60,095 nt of DNA from Deltaproteobacteria bacterium. GTDB taxonomy: Bacteria; Lernaellota; Lernaellaia; JACKCT01. Made by a program: the position numbers and the translations under genes. The stretch is from the NCBI GenBank assembly GCA_020845895.1, contig JADLEX010000120.1, positions 1 to 60,095 on the forward strand. The letters are read 5' to 3'. Below the pieces are notes generated by a model. The model did no database searches. It had not been told where the DNA came from and saw only the letters and a program-made list of their open reading frames with translations. Numbering within the stretch: position 1 is the stretch's first letter; the number at the start of each line of letters is the position of its first letter. Below are positions 59,529 to 60,095 of this stretch, piece by piece.

Positions 59529-60095
59529 TTACGCGCCGGTATACGCGCCCGCCGATCTGGGCGCCGCGGGCGCCCACGCCTTTTCGAACCACATTCGCAG
59601 GAACATCGGCATGACGCGAATCCAGTACGGAAGAAACGCCAGCAGAGCCGTCACGCGGCGCGGCGACAGGTAGAAACGTCGCCATGCGTTTCTTCTGATC
59701 CGAACGAGTTCCTTCTCCGACATCAGCGATGGGTTGACGCCATGATCGAGTTTGTAATCGTACCCGGCCGGGTCATCGACGTTCACGGCTCCCGCAGCCA
59801 CGGCCTGCGCGTACATCTTCGTCCCCTTGAATGCGACCGCGCGGTGAAACGCCGCGGTGTGCAAATCCGATTCAAGGGCGGTTCGCACCGTCAATTCGGC
59901 CTCTTTCCGCGTTTCCGTCGGGAAACCGAGAATGAACGTTCCGTGGACAAGAATGCCGATTTTTCGGGCGTACCGAATCATGGCGAGGGTCTTTTCGACG
60001 TTGAGCCTCCGCCCCGTGAACTTCTGAAGCCGTGGCGACGCGGTGTCGATCGCAAACATGCAGCGAAACAGCCCCGCTTGCTTCAGCAAACGAAG
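59529..60095 (-). CDS. Radical SAM protein (array copy 5), N-terminus beyond window
   Basis: The last 188 residues of a radical SAM protein that enters from the right edge with no start in the window. What is visible is the second half of the barrel (GLFRCMFAIDTASPRLQKFTG, VHGTFILGFPTETRKEAELT) and the C-terminal WRRFYLSPRRVTALLAFLP segment. These match copy 2 (54844-56238) most closely. By analogy the missing part should hold the B12-binding domain and the three cluster cysteines. It is upstream of copy 4 on the same strand. Confidence 0.85.
   Translation of the reverse strand, partial: LRLLKQAGLFRCMFAIDTASPRLQKFTGRRLNVEKTLAMIRYARKIGILVHGTFILGFPTETRKEAELTVRTALESDLHTAAFHRAVAFKGTKMYAQAVAAGAVNVDDPAGYDYKLDHGVNPSLMSEKELVRIRRNAWRRFYLSPRRVTALLAFLPYWIRVMPMFLRMWFEKAWAPAAPRSAGAYTGA

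Overview
This is about 60 kb of high-GC chromosomal DNA from a Gram-negative (diderm) bacterium. Many genes encode lipoproteins with a lipobox followed by a long Asp-rich (DDD-x) linker. DUF4388, PilZ and J-domain proteins, a histidine kinase with response regulator, an outer-membrane porin and several B12-binding radical SAM enzymes are also present. Together these suggest a member of the former Deltaproteobacteria or a related lineage such as Myxococcota or Lernaellota. That placement is inferred from gene content. No rRNA, tRNA, CRISPR array, insertion sequence or phage gene was seen.

Layout. 1-8.1 kb (minus): a truncated secreted protein, a large surface lipoprotein, and a rhodanese / DUF1329 / FtsX-type permease operon. 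8.2-12.1 kb (plus): an Asp-rich secreted protein gene interrupted by one in-frame amber codon, then a nucleoside kinase. 12.1-17.3 kb (minus): a tightly packed set of two family-2 glycosyltransferases and an SDR epimerase, followed by a DUF4388/J-domain/TPR protein. 17.4-24.8 kb: a propeller lipoprotein, a GH35-like enzyme with an overlapping partner, a second DUF4388 protein, and a secretin-N protein with an NTF2-like lipoprotein. 24.8-29.0 kb (minus): tmk, holB, two tandem ricT paralogues and smpB. 29.1-36.7 kb: a C45-family hydrolase with an acidic tail, an arsenosugar-type operon (AhpD-like protein, ArsS, porin) preceded by a perfect 18-bp palindrome, a PilZ protein, a B12-binding radical SAM enzyme and an Asp-rich lipoprotein.

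The most distinctive region is 36.9-45.0 kb. A consensus-like promoter and a cobalamin riboswitch precede eight genes joined by 1-16 nt overlaps. In order they are two beta-propeller lipoproteins, a BtuF-like binding lipoprotein, a lipoprotein with a PA-IL-like domain, and cobU, cobT, cobS and cobC. This looks like a complete unit for capturing corrinoids at the cell surface and rebuilding the nucleotide loop, but TonB receptor and ABC permease genes are absent from it. The propellers recall BtuG, the surface B12-binding propeller of Bacteroides.

45-60 kb holds a glycoside-hydrolase-like lipoprotein, a CpxAR/OmpR-type two-component system with a nearby GTAAA direct repeat and a small Cys-repeat lipoprotein, and a radical SAM protein with an N-terminal Cys motif like that of tetraether-lipid synthases. 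A GT-C type membrane glycosyltransferase follows, and then a tandem run of five related radical SAM enzymes, four with a visible B12-binding domain and the fifth cut by the window end. A plausible but untested theme is that the B12 salvage operon supplies cofactor to this unusually dense set of cobalamin-dependent radical SAM enzymes.
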